Assembly: GCA_013398275.1 (NCBI GenBank)
Contig: VZSE01006629.1
Span: 243,736 to 307,735 of the forward strand
From: Promerops cafer
Lineage: Eukaryota; Chordata; Aves; Passeriformes; Nectariniidae
DNA length: 64,000 bases
Reading direction: 5' to 3'
Each line of letters starts with the position of its first letter. Positions within the stretch are counted from its first letter, which is position 1. Below, piece after piece: positions 1 to 13,100 of the stretch. Under the pieces are notes generated by a model. It was given only the letters and a program-made list of their open reading frames with translations. It was not told the DNA's origin and searched no databases. A program made the translations under genes and the position numbers.

Positions 1-109
1 GGAAAGGAGGGGCAGGGGAAGAGGGAGGGGGGAGGGCAGAAGTGGGGAAGGCGGCTCCCCCCTCCCCACCCCTCCCGAGCTGGGACCCGGTGGAAACGCT
101 TCCACACTG
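1..109 (-). other. FOXD2: probable start of FOXD2 5' UTR (partial, runs off left edge)
   Basis: This is inferred, not read from protein. In vertebrates FOXD2 follows FOXE3 on the same strand, and here CMPK1 and FOXE3 both run leftwards. A minus-strand TATA box at 134-141 would place transcription start near 105-110. Read on the minus strand, the sequence from there to the edge is C/U-rich (the plus strand shows runs of G and A at 1-36), as is common in GC-rich leaders. The FOXE3 leader has the same arrangement. No FOXD2 coding sequence is visible in the window. The alternative is that this is only part of the island and the true leader starts further left. Confidence 0.35.
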
Positions 110-133
110 CGCCTGCTGCCAGCACTCCCCAGG

Positions 134-141
134 CCTTTATA
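134..141 (-). promoter_or_regulatory. TATA box, minus strand, probable FOXD2 core promoter
   Basis: The minus strand reads TATAAAGG, a full match to the TATA consensus, within a CpG island. An E-box CACGTG lies 16 bases upstream at 157-162. Orientation is towards the left edge, where FOXD2 is expected. Assignment to FOXD2 rests on gene order. Confidence 0.5.
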
Positions 142-610
142 CGGCCGCCCCGGCATCACGTGGCGCCCGCCGCAGCCCCCTCGGGCACGATGAGGGACTG
201 CCCGGCCCGGTCCGGTCCCCGAGGAGCGTGTCCCCCGCCCGAGATGCTTTCGAGGAAAGGCGCTGCCCGCTCCCCTGGTGCTCGGATGCCCCCGGCTTCG
301 TCTGGAGCCGGCTGCTGTAGGAGGGGGGCGATCGACGCTGGATAAAGCCCCTCCCTGCCCCAAGCGCCCCGCGGTGCTGGAGGCTCTCAGACCCCATTCC
401 TGCGCGATGCTACCGTCGCCTTCCTCGGCCCGGGGGTCCGCGGAGGGTCCGTTCTCCCCCCGAGGGCTGTCCGTCCCCGAAGCTGGGGGATGAGCTGCAG
501 ACCTCCCGCAGCCTCGCCGACAGGGACTCTCACTCCGCCAAGACCGAGTCTTCGACCCCCTTGAGGGGTCCTGTGAATTTGGGGATCCCCGCTCCCCTTC
601 TCCACGCGCT

Positions 611-628
611 TACGTCACCGACACGTCA
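611..628. promoter_or_regulatory. two CRE-like sites
   Basis: TACGTCA at 611-617 and ACGTCA at 623-628 have the same orientation, 11-12 bases apart. They match the CREB/ATF core. They lie about 500 bases upstream of the presumed FOXD2 start, within the island. This is motif evidence only. Confidence 0.3.
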
Positions 629-1889
629 CCGAGTCCGGAGCACCCTGCCTGGAAACCCGCCTCCTCCGAGGGCTCCCACGGAAGGGATGCTGCGCCCGGC
701 AGGTGCGGGCCGGAGGGCGAGGAGCAGCGCTCTGCCGAGCCTCTCCCTCCGCGAGAAATAACCAAAGCAAAGGCTGTGCGGTCCGCTGGGACCGCACTCG
801 AGTCCTGCATGTCCGCCCGACGCGGCTGGCCCGGCCGGGTACCGCTTTCCGAGGCGGCCAACCCACAGCCCGGCCGGGCCCCAGGAACCCTTCGGGAAGG
901 GGAATATCCTGCGGCCTCGGCATCTCCTGTCTGCCGCTCTCCTGCCTCCGCTTCCCTGACGGCTGGCAGGAGGGCATGGTGGGCAGCTGACACCTTTTCG
1001 CGGGCTGCAGGCGTAGCGGGAGAATTTTCTTCTAAACAGAGGCGCGCAAGGTCCCCGGGAGCCACCGCAGTGTCCCCGCGGGTGGCAGAGCCCCGCTGCC
1101 ACCCCTGCAGCTGCCCTGGCGCAGTCCGGGGAACACGTCCACGGCTGAAGCTGCCCAGCCCATGTCCCGTAGGTGGCTGTGACAGCAGGTTGTCCCTGTC
1201 TCTATCGCGGACACTTTGAACTACGCTCGCACTGTTAGGTTTTGGTTTGGTTTGTTTTTTTCCCTTGGAGGGTCTGCAAACACGTATCTGCTTTCCCGTG
1301 GGAGGATGCTTGGGGAGGGAGGACGGGGATGGGTTCCTCCAAGGGGGTATCATGAGGCGATGTCCCCCCGCCAGGGCCACGTTCAGTAGTGTGAGAATCG
1401 GCGGTGATGAATTGCCAGTCTCTGCCGTTAACAGGTGCGAGCATTTGGTGATAAAATCTCCAGCACTAATACCGGGGAGCCGGGCCAAACAGCTGCGCGG
1501 CCCCGCTTCCAAATGCCGGTCACAATTACTCAAGCCCTAACGACTCGGTGCACAGGCTCGGCGAATTCGGGGGGACCCCGAGGAGAGGGCAGAAGCGGAC
1601 GTCTCCGTCCGCACATCTCCGGTGGAAGCAGCAATTTCAGAGCCGGAGCCTCTGCTCGGAGTCGGTCGCATCCTTCCTCGCCGCCAGCGCGGACATCGGG
1701 AAGAATTTCTCGATCGGAGGGGGAAAGTGGAGGGGAAAACGTGCTGAGAGTTTCTCGGGAAGGTGGGAAGTCTGTCCCGCGGGCGCGTGTCAGCTCTGGG
1801 GGAGCTTTCTTGAGCTTTCACTTTTATACTTCTTCGATGCTCCTAACCTGTGTTCGCAACACACACGCGTACATCTCCCTCTCATAAGT

Positions 1890-1976
1890 TTGCGTGTATA
1901 TATATATATTCAACTATACCTATATTTATTTTTTCTTTTCCCGATATATTTTTTTCATATATATATGTGTATATAA
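1890..1976. repeat. TA-rich simple sequence between two CpG blocks
   Basis: Alternating TA runs lie at about 1896-1909 and 1956-1975, with T-rich sequence between. The patch separates two GC-rich blocks. It is a simple repeat; no gene is seen. Confidence 0.75.
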
Positions 1977-2009
1977 TTGTCTAACACGGAGAAATGCCTC
2001 AGAGATGCC

Positions 2010-3098
2010 GCATCTTTCCTACCCACATTGTTTAAACTCTCCGTTCATCAGCCCGGTGGAAAGGCGATGGGAAGAACAAATGGAAGAGAACGGAGAGGGA
2101 AAAGACCCGAGCCGCTTTCCATTTTTATTAAGTAAAATAATAGTTATGCCTCCCCTACATAAACGAAAGTGTCATAAAAAATTCCGAAGCAGCTGCCAGA
2201 GATTTCGACCACACACACAACGGGGAGATTGAATTTCCACTTGGTGCATTTCATGGCAGCGAGGAACCGCCGGGAGCTGCGCCTTGTGCCTCTGCAGGGC
2301 GGCGAAGGGGAGGGCGTGGGGGGCAGCAAAATGACGCGCTGCGAGCGGCCGGGGGCAGGGGACACCGCCCGGGGGATGCTCCGGGGGAGAAGATGCTCCG
2401 CCGCCCCCCGCGCCCCCGCGGCGCCCGGTCGCAGGGCGGCTGCCTCCCGATCGCTCCGTCTGGAGGCTGGTCCCGCACGGCTCGAAGTGAAACAGATGTG
2501 GGTGTCTGCTGCCTGCCCACCCCTGCCCTGCCCCGGCTGCCGGCTCTCCCCCTGTCTGGAGAGGTGGGCAGACCTCGGGGAGAGCCCCCGGCAACGGGGA
2601 ACTCGGGTGGAGCCGCTTGCTGCCAAACTCATGGTCATGGGGACCCCGATGAGGCCGAAAATGTGCGGGGGAGGCGAAAGGGTTGATCCGAGGCGCTGCT
2701 GATGGGATGCGGCCGGTGCCTTGTCCTGCTCCCGCCTGGACCCGGCTCTCCCGCTCAGCATCGCGCACCCAGAGCGCCGCAGCTCGAGACTCAGCGTGTC
2801 CCGATCACGCAGCACCGACACGATTTCTGCCTGCTTCAAGGCACAATAGGGTCCCCGTTTAAGTCGGGGATGATCCACAATGGAACGAGAGCGAATGAGT
2901 CCCGCTCTGCCCGTCTCGGGACGGCTTCTGTTCGCCGGGTCGGTCCGAGCGAGCTTCGGCTTTGCCACACAAGATCGGCTGCAGAAACAAATCAAAACGA
3001 GAAAAAGTACCTAAACTACACCCGTCCCGAGATGATTTAGGAAAGGGAAACCCTGGACTGAAACAAACCAGATGGTCGGATCCCAGACACGGTGCACG

Positions 3099-3138
<40 letters not shown>

Positions 3139-4100
3139 CACACTCACACACACACACTCACACACACACACACACACAGACACACACACACACACTCACA
3201 CACACACACACACTCACACACACACACACACACACACTCACACACACACTCCCGGCTGTACATCCACACACGGAGCGACGGGCGCGTTTTAATGTGCGCC
3301 GGGGTAAGAAATGATATGATCTCCCAAAAGAAAAACCCTATTGATCTACCCGAAAAGATTGCTTTGTCATCACCCCGCTGAGCCCGGGCATGCTAGGCTG
3401 GGAGGGAAGCATTTTTCCTTGGGCAGATTTTTAAATTTTTGTGCTCTCCTCTCTGCAGTATTTCCTTACAGACAGCCTCGCTTCCCGTTTGAACCCAACT
3501 CTGCTCTACGTTTCACGTTAAATTGCGGAATCAAACGTGCGTGGGGATGAGCGCTGCTGGAGTGGAGAGAGTCTCCAAAAAGTCTCAAAAGTAGGGGAAA
3601 AAAAAAATAAAGGCCATCAACCAATCATTATGATTTTTTTTTTTCTCCTTTAAATTGATTTTCACTTTCTCTTCAGCCTGTCTTAATGAGGTATTTGATC
3701 CAGGCGTGTGGGGTCGGTGTTTGATGCCCTGCTGACGGCTTCAGCAGGTGGATCCCCACGGCCGAGATTTTCCCCCCGGGTGTCCCAGTGTCTCCACCCG
3801 AGTCGGAGATCCTGAAAGCTACCAAACTGGCCACAACGACCGGGCACATTTCCCCCCCACCAAAGGAAAAGCTCTTGCCCTGACCGTCCGCCCAGACCGT
3901 TGTTTGCTGGGGGGTGTAGTCGGAGGGCAGAACACGAAGCCCGGAGCGCCTCAGGGTGCGATTGCTGCTCCGCCCTGGCTCTGGTCATGCCCACCCTGAG
4001 GGAGCTGCTCCGCCCGGAGCATCTCCCGGCGCGGGGCTTTAGCCGGGGGAAAGCCCCGGGAAGTGAAGCCCTTGGGAACTGGGGAAAGTTCAGCTCCAGC
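2010..4100. other. CpG-rich region, presumed FOXD2 upstream block 2
   Basis: A second CpG-rich block, interrupted by a CA microsatellite and an AT-rich patch near 3600-3700. Open frames up to about 280 codons exist on the minus strand (2144-2995), but their composition is arginine, proline and serine, typical of chance translation of GC-rich DNA. I see no coding gene. Confidence 0.5.
3095..3249 (+). repeat. (CA)n microsatellite with CT interruptions
   Basis: About 155 bases of CA dinucleotides, starting with two CG variants and interrupted by several ACT units. The translated Thr-His frames across it are artefacts. Repeats of this size are usually length-polymorphic and can adopt Z-DNA. Confidence 0.97.
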
Positions 4101-7100
4101 CCAGCCGACGTTGCTCCCAGACCCTTCCAGATGATCTGTTGGGTTGGTGATCCATAATCGTTCTTGTTGCTTCTGCCGAGCAGCATCTAAATTCGTTTGT
4201 CCTGATGAGAACCGCATCTGCAAGTCCCCCAAGGCTCAGTGATGGATTTTTCTTTATTACCTCGTTATCAAGCTTGGCTGACCTCTAACTTCTCTGAAAA
4301 CATGATCAAGACAGACCTGCTGCTGCCTGGGCTGCCCCAGGGGGCTCTTTTTCCACTTATGTGATTTCCTTTGATATTATTTCTCTTCTTTCCATATCCA
4401 AGGCTCAGACCTTCAGTGCTCCCTGCAGTTCAGCCCTTTTCCAGCCCCACACTGCCAGCTCCCAGCTTGCAAAGATCAGTTTGCAGCTTGCACACCACGA
4501 GCTCCCAGCACAGGGAGGTCAGTGGGAACGGTGGTGACAGATAGTGAGAGATATATGAAATTCCCAGATTGGAAACCACCGGAGCCAAGTGCCAATATCC
4601 ATCCCTGCAGCGTTCAGATGTTGGACAGCTCAGGTTTGTTGACTTGACTTTTCAAATGTAGGTGTCTCAAAATCCACACCAAAAAAGGCCTGGATTTCAA
4701 TGAAGGCTTTTCCCAGGAACCCTGTGTGCAGGGCTGAGTCCCCATGAAACCTTGGAGCACAATTATCCCTCTATTTTCTGCTCCTCAGACGAGTGGGAAA
4801 CATGTTAAAAACACGTTTATTTAAGTGCTATGATCTGACTTTAGGGCCTTAGTTCTGGGCTTGCAGTTCCAAAACTTTGCCTCCTGCTCTCTCTTCATAA
4901 CTGATCCCACCCCATGTGGGTTTGAAGCCCACTAGGCAAGCTCATATACAGCTTAACACTCAACTGATTAACTCTGACTTGCTCTAAGCCCTTTTCTTGT
5001 ACCATTCTTCAGCAATCAGACATGAAAAGAGATACACACACTTACATGACTCAGAGGAACACAGCATTTTCAAGCCATAAACCACCAGGTGCACTTTTGA
5101 GACTCACCAAAGCCAGCTCTCCTGGTTGCCATAAAAAACACATTAGCCAAAGGCTGATGCATGTGGAAGGCAATTATGCTCTGGCACATGGCAATGTGTA
5201 TAGAACAGCCTGGTAACTGTGCCTACCACACAAGGGAAAATATCCCTGTGAAAACAAGCCTGCTAAATCACTTCATTCTTTCCAAAATCCCCTGAAAATA
5301 GAAGGAAGGATTTTTAGAGGGTTTTTGGGAGGTGAGAGATATATGTGGGAGAGAATCAGATTTTCCAAAAGTGGGTGCACCAGTGCAAGAACCTAAATAA
5401 AAGGCCAGATCCAGGAGGATTTAGAAACTCATGATGAAGTTTCTGAGTCCAGGTTTTCCATGTTAGCATCTGATCATGCCAAACTTGTCCAGGAAATCCC
5501 TGATGCTGAGTTTTCTGCATTCAGCAGTTCAGCAGCTCATGCCCACCTCATCCACTGAGATCACAAAAGCCCACTTCTGCCAGAAGTGCCAGTTGAGGAC
5601 TTTCAACTTGGGTGCCAGAAGCAATACAGAGAGAGCCTTCAAAGGAGGAAATGACAGAGAATGTGGAAAATTACTGGAATATAGCTTGATCAGTACAAAA
5701 AGTTTTTAGCTTTTTTTTTTTTTTTTTTTTTTTTCCCACGTAGAAAAAGGCTGGGGATAGGAGTCTGTGTGGAAGTATCCAGCAATCTCCAGCTGAGGAT
5801 GAGATCTGGGTCCATCTGCTGTAGCCTTCTGAAAAATCAGCCCTGCATGTACATGCTGGTATCTACGGAGCTGCCTCGCAAAGAGCTTCATAAATATATT
5901 TTGCCTCTTGACCTTATGTAAGATTGCACAGAAATATAGTACAGGGCTCCTTTTCCCTCTTCCCATCTTGGGAAGGAGTTGAATAAACAGAGAGAAAAAA
6001 TTGCAACCTGAAGCATGGGAAGAGATGTGAGGCATTCCACACAGGTAGAGAAGCAGATGCAGAACCAGACCCCTTAACCCTCTCCCCTTATTTAGTAAAG
6101 GACTGTCAGGTGAGAAAAAATATTAAACTCCACCACTTTAATATTGTAGCTGAATATGCACAGAAGGGTGAATCTCAGCTCCAGACAGGTGTGAACTTCT
6201 GTTCCTTTCTTCAAACTACCAGAGGATATTGCTGCCCTGAGCTGCACAGGGGCAAGAGAGGGGAAACCTGTCAACACACAGATTAAAATTAACCCAGCCA
6301 CTCTGGGGGTGTTGAGGCTTCACATACACACACATACCCACTTCTTGCACTTACTGCAGGTAAGCCTCTGCTTATTCTTGCTGGGAAGAGGAAAATGGAT
6401 CACTCACATGGAAGAAGCAACACTGAGGGCTGATGAAGGAAAGGCTGATGTTTCACATCTGGCTTTATGTTACTTGGAAATTTCTATGATTTCTTCAAGA
6501 TGGATATTTAGCATCACCCAGCTAACTGCATCCCAACAGTGCTCGATGTGAAATGCCTTTTCTTGTTACCATTTTCCAGGCTTTTGTATAGTCTAGCTAT
6601 TGAGCATTCAAATTGTGATATAAGAGGACATAAGTTATCCGTTCCCTGGAAATACATCGCTGGGGTCCTGCGGGGGATGCAGGCTGGTGGGCTTCCCTCC
6701 CAGTGCAGAGATAAGCGTGCCATCTAGAGGAAATCCCTTTTATTGCCAGCACTGGCAGCCGAAAATTATCCAATAAAGCATAATTAACCTCTGGCTTCAG
6801 AGAAAATCCTCCACTCGTGCCCTGCTGCTCTGAGCTGCAGCACAGACAGGTCATGGCAGGCTGGTGATGCACTGAGGCACGGGGGTGGTTTGGGAAGCTC
6901 CTGAGCGCTCGAGGGACATCCCAGCCCACCCTGGCACCAGCCGGTCTGACCCTTCCGCAGAGGTGATGTCAGCTGCCCCGTTCCCCCTTCCCCGCCCTGT
7001 ATGGGCGTAAAGGGGAAAAAGGCAATGTGGGTGTTTCCATAGCACGCGTCAGCGCCTGCGGAAGGCGGGGAGGCTGCGCGCACGGCCGGTAAGGAGACGG

Positions 7101-10100
7101 AGGTATCAGATAATGCCCTCCAGGGCTGCCAGCAGCAGGCCTGGACCCACGGGTGCCGATGGCCAAGCCACAGCTGAGGTCCCAGGTGCACTAAGGGAGG
7201 CAGTGGTGGGGCCACCTCCTCCACCAGCAGCTCCCACTCTGTGGAGCACATCCCAGTGGAGCCCTTGGGGGGCTGACAGGGGGGTGCAGAGTACAGCCGA
7301 CAGTGGGGAGGGGGGCCTGGCCTCCTGTGGGGCAGATCCACTCGTCCACTCATTTTTCCTAAGGAAAAATCTCCTCCACAGCTACATCCCCAGGCGGGAC
7401 TGCTCTCACGTGCTGCTGCTGGCACGGGCACCCTCATGCAAAGCTTCAGGCATGGTTGTAGGTTTGGGACATGGGACACCCATAGGTCCTGTGCTCAGTC
7501 AGCCCACTGAAGCTCACAGCATCCATATCCCAAACCTTCCACTTTCTCCACCACCACCACTATGGCACATCTGCAGTCACCAGCACAAGTCTGTTGTCCT
7601 ACTAATAAAAACAAACTCTTCCAGCCCTACAGACAATTGAAAAACAGTGATCTAGGTTCAAGCAGAGGGACAAGTGCTACTCGCCAGCAGGTAGCTGTCT
7701 TGCAAAAATGGGAAGCCTTGCTAAAAACAAAACCTTCAGAGATGGAGAACGAGCAGGAAAGATCTCACACGAGAGAAGCCTTATTGTGCAGAAAAAGCAG
7801 GTGTATGTTTAAGCAGGGATTATTTGGAGAGGAGCTGCTATTGCATTGATTTGTTCATATTCTGCAGCATTTTTTATATATATTTTCGTCACTTTTACTG
7901 AAAATTATTCTCATTTTCCACATCATCTCAGAGGCTCTCCAACATGTTGCTCTGTGATGCTCTCAAGCAAGACTGAACTCCAGCAGCACTTTTTAGGTTT
8001 TAATGGTGATCTTTTTCCATTTTGCATCTTTTTCCATTTTCCACACCCTGTCACCCACACCTGTGGACTCTCAGGCTCCACTCATGACTTGGAGATGCTG
8101 CTCTCACCACTGCCCAGTTGTTGTTCTTTCCCCCAGCTCCACAGCAGGGAGGGAAGGTGTGGATGTTGCCATGGCTCACCGCAGGTCCTTGTCACTCACA
8201 CGGAGCAAAGGGTTTCATGGCACTGCCCTGGGAGCTTGTGCACTTTATACATCTCTTATTTCCTGTCATTACTGAGAAGAGCCTAGTTCCAATAAAAATC
8301 TGGGCTCCAATCCTACAAACACTTATGCCTGAGCTTAACTCTAAGCACGTGAGCCGTCAAAGGGGACTATTTATGTGCTTAAAATTTAAGCATGTTCTTA
8401 AGCCCCTGTAGGCCTGGAGCCTGTCAGTAGAGGGATTTGTGCCTTAAGCCCATATTCTGGGTCATTATCCTTTTCATGTCTTCTCTGCCATCTCAGAAGA
8501 TGCTTCAACAGGGAATTTTCAAGTTCTTCAATAAACTTTGTCTTCCAGAGCAGGCTGGATTCTTGCCTATTCTATGGGGCAATTCTCCTCTGTTGCCTCC
8601 CCTCCCCCTGTGAGCGATAATCCTGTGCTATTTCATGCTTGGCCAGACAATTAAGCCCTCTTGCTGCTTGGCTCTGTCTTTGTTATGTATAATTGTTCCA
8701 AATAATTAGCCACTATTGCACGCTATTCTGAAACTACTTTGTATTGCAATTATACTTAGAGGGTGAGCATCAGCTCGGGGAGAATCCAAGCAGCAGACAG
8801 CCTGGAAAGGAAGGGCTTCGAGCCGGGGGAGGGTGGATACGTGCTTAAACCGACACTGTGGAAAACCTAACAATAAGTAACCAGCGAGGAGCAAATGCTG
8901 CTTGGAGAGGGTCTGCGGCTGGTGGGGTGGGGACAGGAGAGCTGAGGGTGGGCCACAGGGCCTGGCCTGGGTGTCACCTGGCTGCCACCTCGTGGGTGCT
9001 GCCCACAGTGCAGGAGGCAAAACCACACCCCACTCCCATCGCTTCCATGGCGACCTGAAGGGAGCATCTTGGCCAGTTCAGCCATCTCTAGGGAACGCGA
9101 AGCTCTGCTGGGATGTGTTTGGGGTCTGGCAAGAAAATGTTCCCTCCTAACTGTGTCTTTGGGATGGCAAAACTTGTGAGCGTGAAGGCTCCAAACGATG
9201 AGATTGGTTTGGCAGGCTGCTGTTCTCCCATGGGTAAACACATCTCTGGTACAGAGGAGTGCTGGGTGGGATGCTCTTGGGAGGGAGTTACAGCTCCATA
9301 TAAAGCATCTTTCTGAGACAGAATAATGAGGCACAGGAGAGTCCCCCTAGCTTTACTCAGACTCTTGTCTTTCAAGAAGAGAACATCTGAAAAGGTTATA
9401 ACCAGGACCTGGGTTGGCCTGACCTGCACAGGTGAACTAATTCCTCTTCTGAAACCCATGGCCTGCTGTGAGTGAAGAGCCAGGGGGATCAGTGAGCTTG
9501 GACAGTTTCGTGCTTTTTGAGGTCCATTTGCTCCGGCCAGATTAGATCATTTGAAACCTCCTGAAAACAGGTCTACAGATTTGATTTGGTTTCCAACACT
9601 TGATTAGCAGGAGAGTTTTAAAACCAAGATGAGGTGACTCTGATGGAAAGCACCCAAAATGTGTGAGACCATGGGGCCCATTCTCTGCAGAGGCCATACC
9701 CTGCTGCCTTTGGCTCAGCAGTGCTGATGCAAATGGAAAATGAACTTTTCCCTGGCACATGTGTAAGTGGCTCAGGTGCACCTTTTCTCCATGCAACACC
9801 TGGAACTGCCACAAGCCAGAGCTGCTTGCTGGTGCTGGGATGGCACAGTTGATTCATGACATTCATAAACCCAACTGCTGCAGTGCAACCACTTCAGCAA
9901 CCACGGTACAAAGGCTGGAAATGCCTGCACCCCGGACCTCTCCCAAGAGCTCGTGGGTGTTGTGCTGCCAATGCTCAGGCTCTGCCGCTTTCCTGGCACT
10001 TTGGGTGCTGTTAAGAGCCAGGCCAGCCCCCAGCTCTGCCATTCAACCACCGTGCAGCACATTTCACACACAGAGTCAGGCTGCCAATGAGACCGGCTGC

Positions 10101-13100
10101 TGCAGAGGAGTGATCTGTCATCACCAACCCCTCCCCTTCCATCAAGGGCGCAGATTCTCACTGTGCTTCCACTCATTTCCCAATTTTCACTCTAGGAAGA
10201 AGAGCTGCAGGGGACAGCCAACACAGCCCAATCCTGTATCCCGTGCCCAGAGATGGCTTAGGAAAAGAAAGCACAGCCAGAGAAACCCCTTCCCTTTGAA
10301 ACCTCCCCAGAGTGAGCAACTGGTGTTTTAAGCCTGGAGGTTGTATCCAGCCCACCAAGTTTCATAACGACCCTCCCTGAACAAACTTCACTGTGTCTCA
10401 TCCCGACCGTGCCCCAAAACTCCCCGATGTCCTGATCCCCGGCAGCCGTGAACAGGACCTCAAAGGCCGGGATGCTGCGGTACCTGCTGAGCGCCCCCGG
10501 GGAGCCGGGAGCGGCTTCCCAGGGCTTTCCACTGGAGGTCAGTGTTGGCCTGAGCACGCTGGCTGTCACTCCGGGCCATCTCGGCCCTGCCACCCCCCCG
10601 CCGTGGCGTTACACCCGTGGAGTAGAGCGGCGGAGGACAGCGCAGCGCTGCTCTTGCCCTGTATAAACAGCGGCTCCATCACCTGCTCCTGTCCTAACAG
10701 GAACTTTCCAAATGTAAAGGATCTAAACGTAACCTAGCAGAAGTGGTGATCGACCCCCGACACCCCGAGATGTAGCTCAGAGCTTGGGCAGTGCTGACTC
10801 CCAGATACTAATCTGTTAAAAACTCATTATTCCCTGGAAAAGCCAACCTCAGCCGGTCCCACTGCACCCACTGCCCGTCTCCCCATCACTGTCTGACTTT
10901 ACCAACTCAATCTTGACCTCCAAGAAACACCACTGAATGTCTTCAAGCTGTGTATTTGCAAAGGGTAAAGTATTGCATAGAATAACAGCAAGTTATGGTG
11001 TAACATTTCCAGCACTGAGACTGTCAGTGAGCAGCTGGCAGAAAAAACATCCAGAAAAAACCCAACACTACCAGAGGGACCCATACGTTCTTCAGGAAAT
11101 GTGTTTCAACTAAAATTTCACAGCTAGTGCTGTGTCTGTTCATAACAGGGTGGAAAACACTATCTATAGCTTGGGAATATAAATCTGGAAAGAGCATTTC
11201 TTACTGCTTGTTTGAACCTGTTGGAAGCAGCAGGAAGGTGGTACAAGCATGAAACGTGCAGAATGCTGCTGTACACGGCAGCTCAGGAGGTCCTCCCTGC
11301 ACAGCCAGAGTTTCCCAGTGAAAAACAAACATCTTTTCAAAGTGGCAGCTCATTTTGGCTGTGTGTTTCTGAACGTGCAGCCTGAGTTATCTGAAATCAG
11401 CCTGATTTGCAAGGAGTTATTCCCTGAGAAGTCAGAGAAGATAGCCCAAATCACCACTAAATCTCTTTGGTGCTCGGGATCAATTCCACCTCCCCCATCA
11501 GCATCTCACAGTCTCGGGACAGGGCTCTCCCCTCCACAGGGAAGTCCAGAGTACCTCTTGCCATCACCCTGAGGTATGACATTCTTTCCACAATCTCAGA
11601 AAGCACAGAAAGTTTTGCCTCTGTCTTTTGTGTGAGCTCGAGATTGTTACAGCTGTCATTACATAATAGTCCCTAAACTCCCTAAATAAAGAGGGGAGGA
11701 TTTCAAAGGAGACTTGGTTTCACAACTGAAATCTTAGTGATAATTACTCCTGTTTCATTCAAATCCCTCTTATTCACTAAGCAGGGACATTGAAGAGACA
11801 CTGAAACAGATGAAGAGCTCAGGTATAAACTTTACAAAGCTTAAAACTACTCTGTCCCAGCAAGGCTCATGCTTTACATGACACCTTAATCCTACTCATT
11901 TGCTAGATTCACCCTAACTGTAAACAAAGCTTTGAAATGGAAGCTTAAAAGCCTCGTTGGGATACATTAACTTAACCAAGAAGACACTCTTAAGGCATTC
12001 GTTTAATGACAAGCACAATACAAGTTGCCAGAGTTTTGTGCATGTGAGGATTAATATCTACAGGAAAAAGAAGAAAAGGGGTTTGTTCCCCATTTTCCAG
12101 CTGTTTGGCAGCGTAAGGCCCGCGGTGAGGCTGGTTTATTGGTGCTTGCAGGGGGCTCTGGGTTGTCTGGCAGACAGGGATACACCAGGGAAGATGTGCA
12201 ACCCAGTGCTGCCCGCCGGGGGTTGTCCCAACACTCCAGGATGGGGTCACCCGCTCTCTCCAAGACAGGTTTTTGGGGAGTCAGTCCACCGTGGTGACTC
12301 ACTTCACACCAGAGCTTGGCTGAAGAGACCCCTCTTGCAGAGGCACAGGGGTGGGGTGGATCTCTTGCAGACACATCCCTAAATCTGGAGCTGGATGCCA
12401 CTGTCCAGAAAGCCCCATAGCAGGAGGGCAAAGGCAGCTGGGGGACAGGAGCAAGTCACAGCCCAGCCCCCCTTGAGCCCAGCCCTCATGGCCCCACCAG
12501 CACCCGAGTTAACACCCAGAGACACCAGGAACCTGGAAAGCCCTTTCCAGCACCAGCTCCCTGCTGCTGCAGGTCTCCAAGGGGACTGGGGACGAGCCAG
12601 CTCAGCTCGTCACGGCTTGGCCAACTCTTCCCAGGGCATCCCACCCAGGCAGAACAAGAGCATCTCCTGCCCAGCCCCTACAGCCAATATTGGTTTTATT
12701 TCATGTCAGTACCTGGTTCTCCCTTGCCTCAGCAGCCCTCCTGCTCAGGGTGCAAACCCAGTGGAGTCACAGCCCCGTCAGCTGGCACACCCAGTGCTTC
12801 TGGCACATGTCTGGCTCTGACACCCTGGGTACTTAGGCAAGATTTCAAAAGTTCTTTTGTTAGCAAAACATTGCAGGATTGGGCCCTGGGAATGAATGTG
12901 AGCTATGACAAATGTCCTTTCTGCTGACTGTCCTTGCAAGTGATTATTTCAGCATCCCCCTAAGTGATCTCTGCAGACACTATGTCACAGGCAGGCATGG
13001 CACGTTGCAAATTTCCATTAGACAGAAGATATCTGCCTATAGATACCGTGTGGAGAGAGCCAAAGTATTTCAAGGGGTAAGTTCTTTCACAGCCCTCTTC

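Larger units (their letters stand above)
1..1850. other. CpG island, presumed FOXD2 upstream block 1
   Basis: GC-rich sequence with frequent CG dinucleotides, unlike the AT-rich intergenic DNA to the right. It contains long open frames in several registers on both strands, which is expected where stop codons are rare. None resembles a protein I recognise. By gene order it is the promoter and upstream region of FOXD2. A divergent antisense transcript is known at the human locus (FOXD2-AS1), but I see nothing that proves one here. Confidence 0.6.

Noticed and set aside
610..1533. 307-codon open frame, minus strand, in the left CpG island
   Set aside because: Several overlapping frames of similar length exist on both strands. 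Composition is Arg/Pro/Ser/Gly-rich with no domain. Stop codons are rare in GC-rich DNA.
2144..2995. 283-codon open frame, minus strand
   Set aside because: Same reasoning: CpG-rich sequence, low-complexity composition, no recognised family, no splice or promoter context.
6784..7479. 231-codon minus-strand frame
   Set aside because: Pro/Ser/Cys-rich composition with no domain, in a moderately GC-rich patch with overlapping frames on the other strand.
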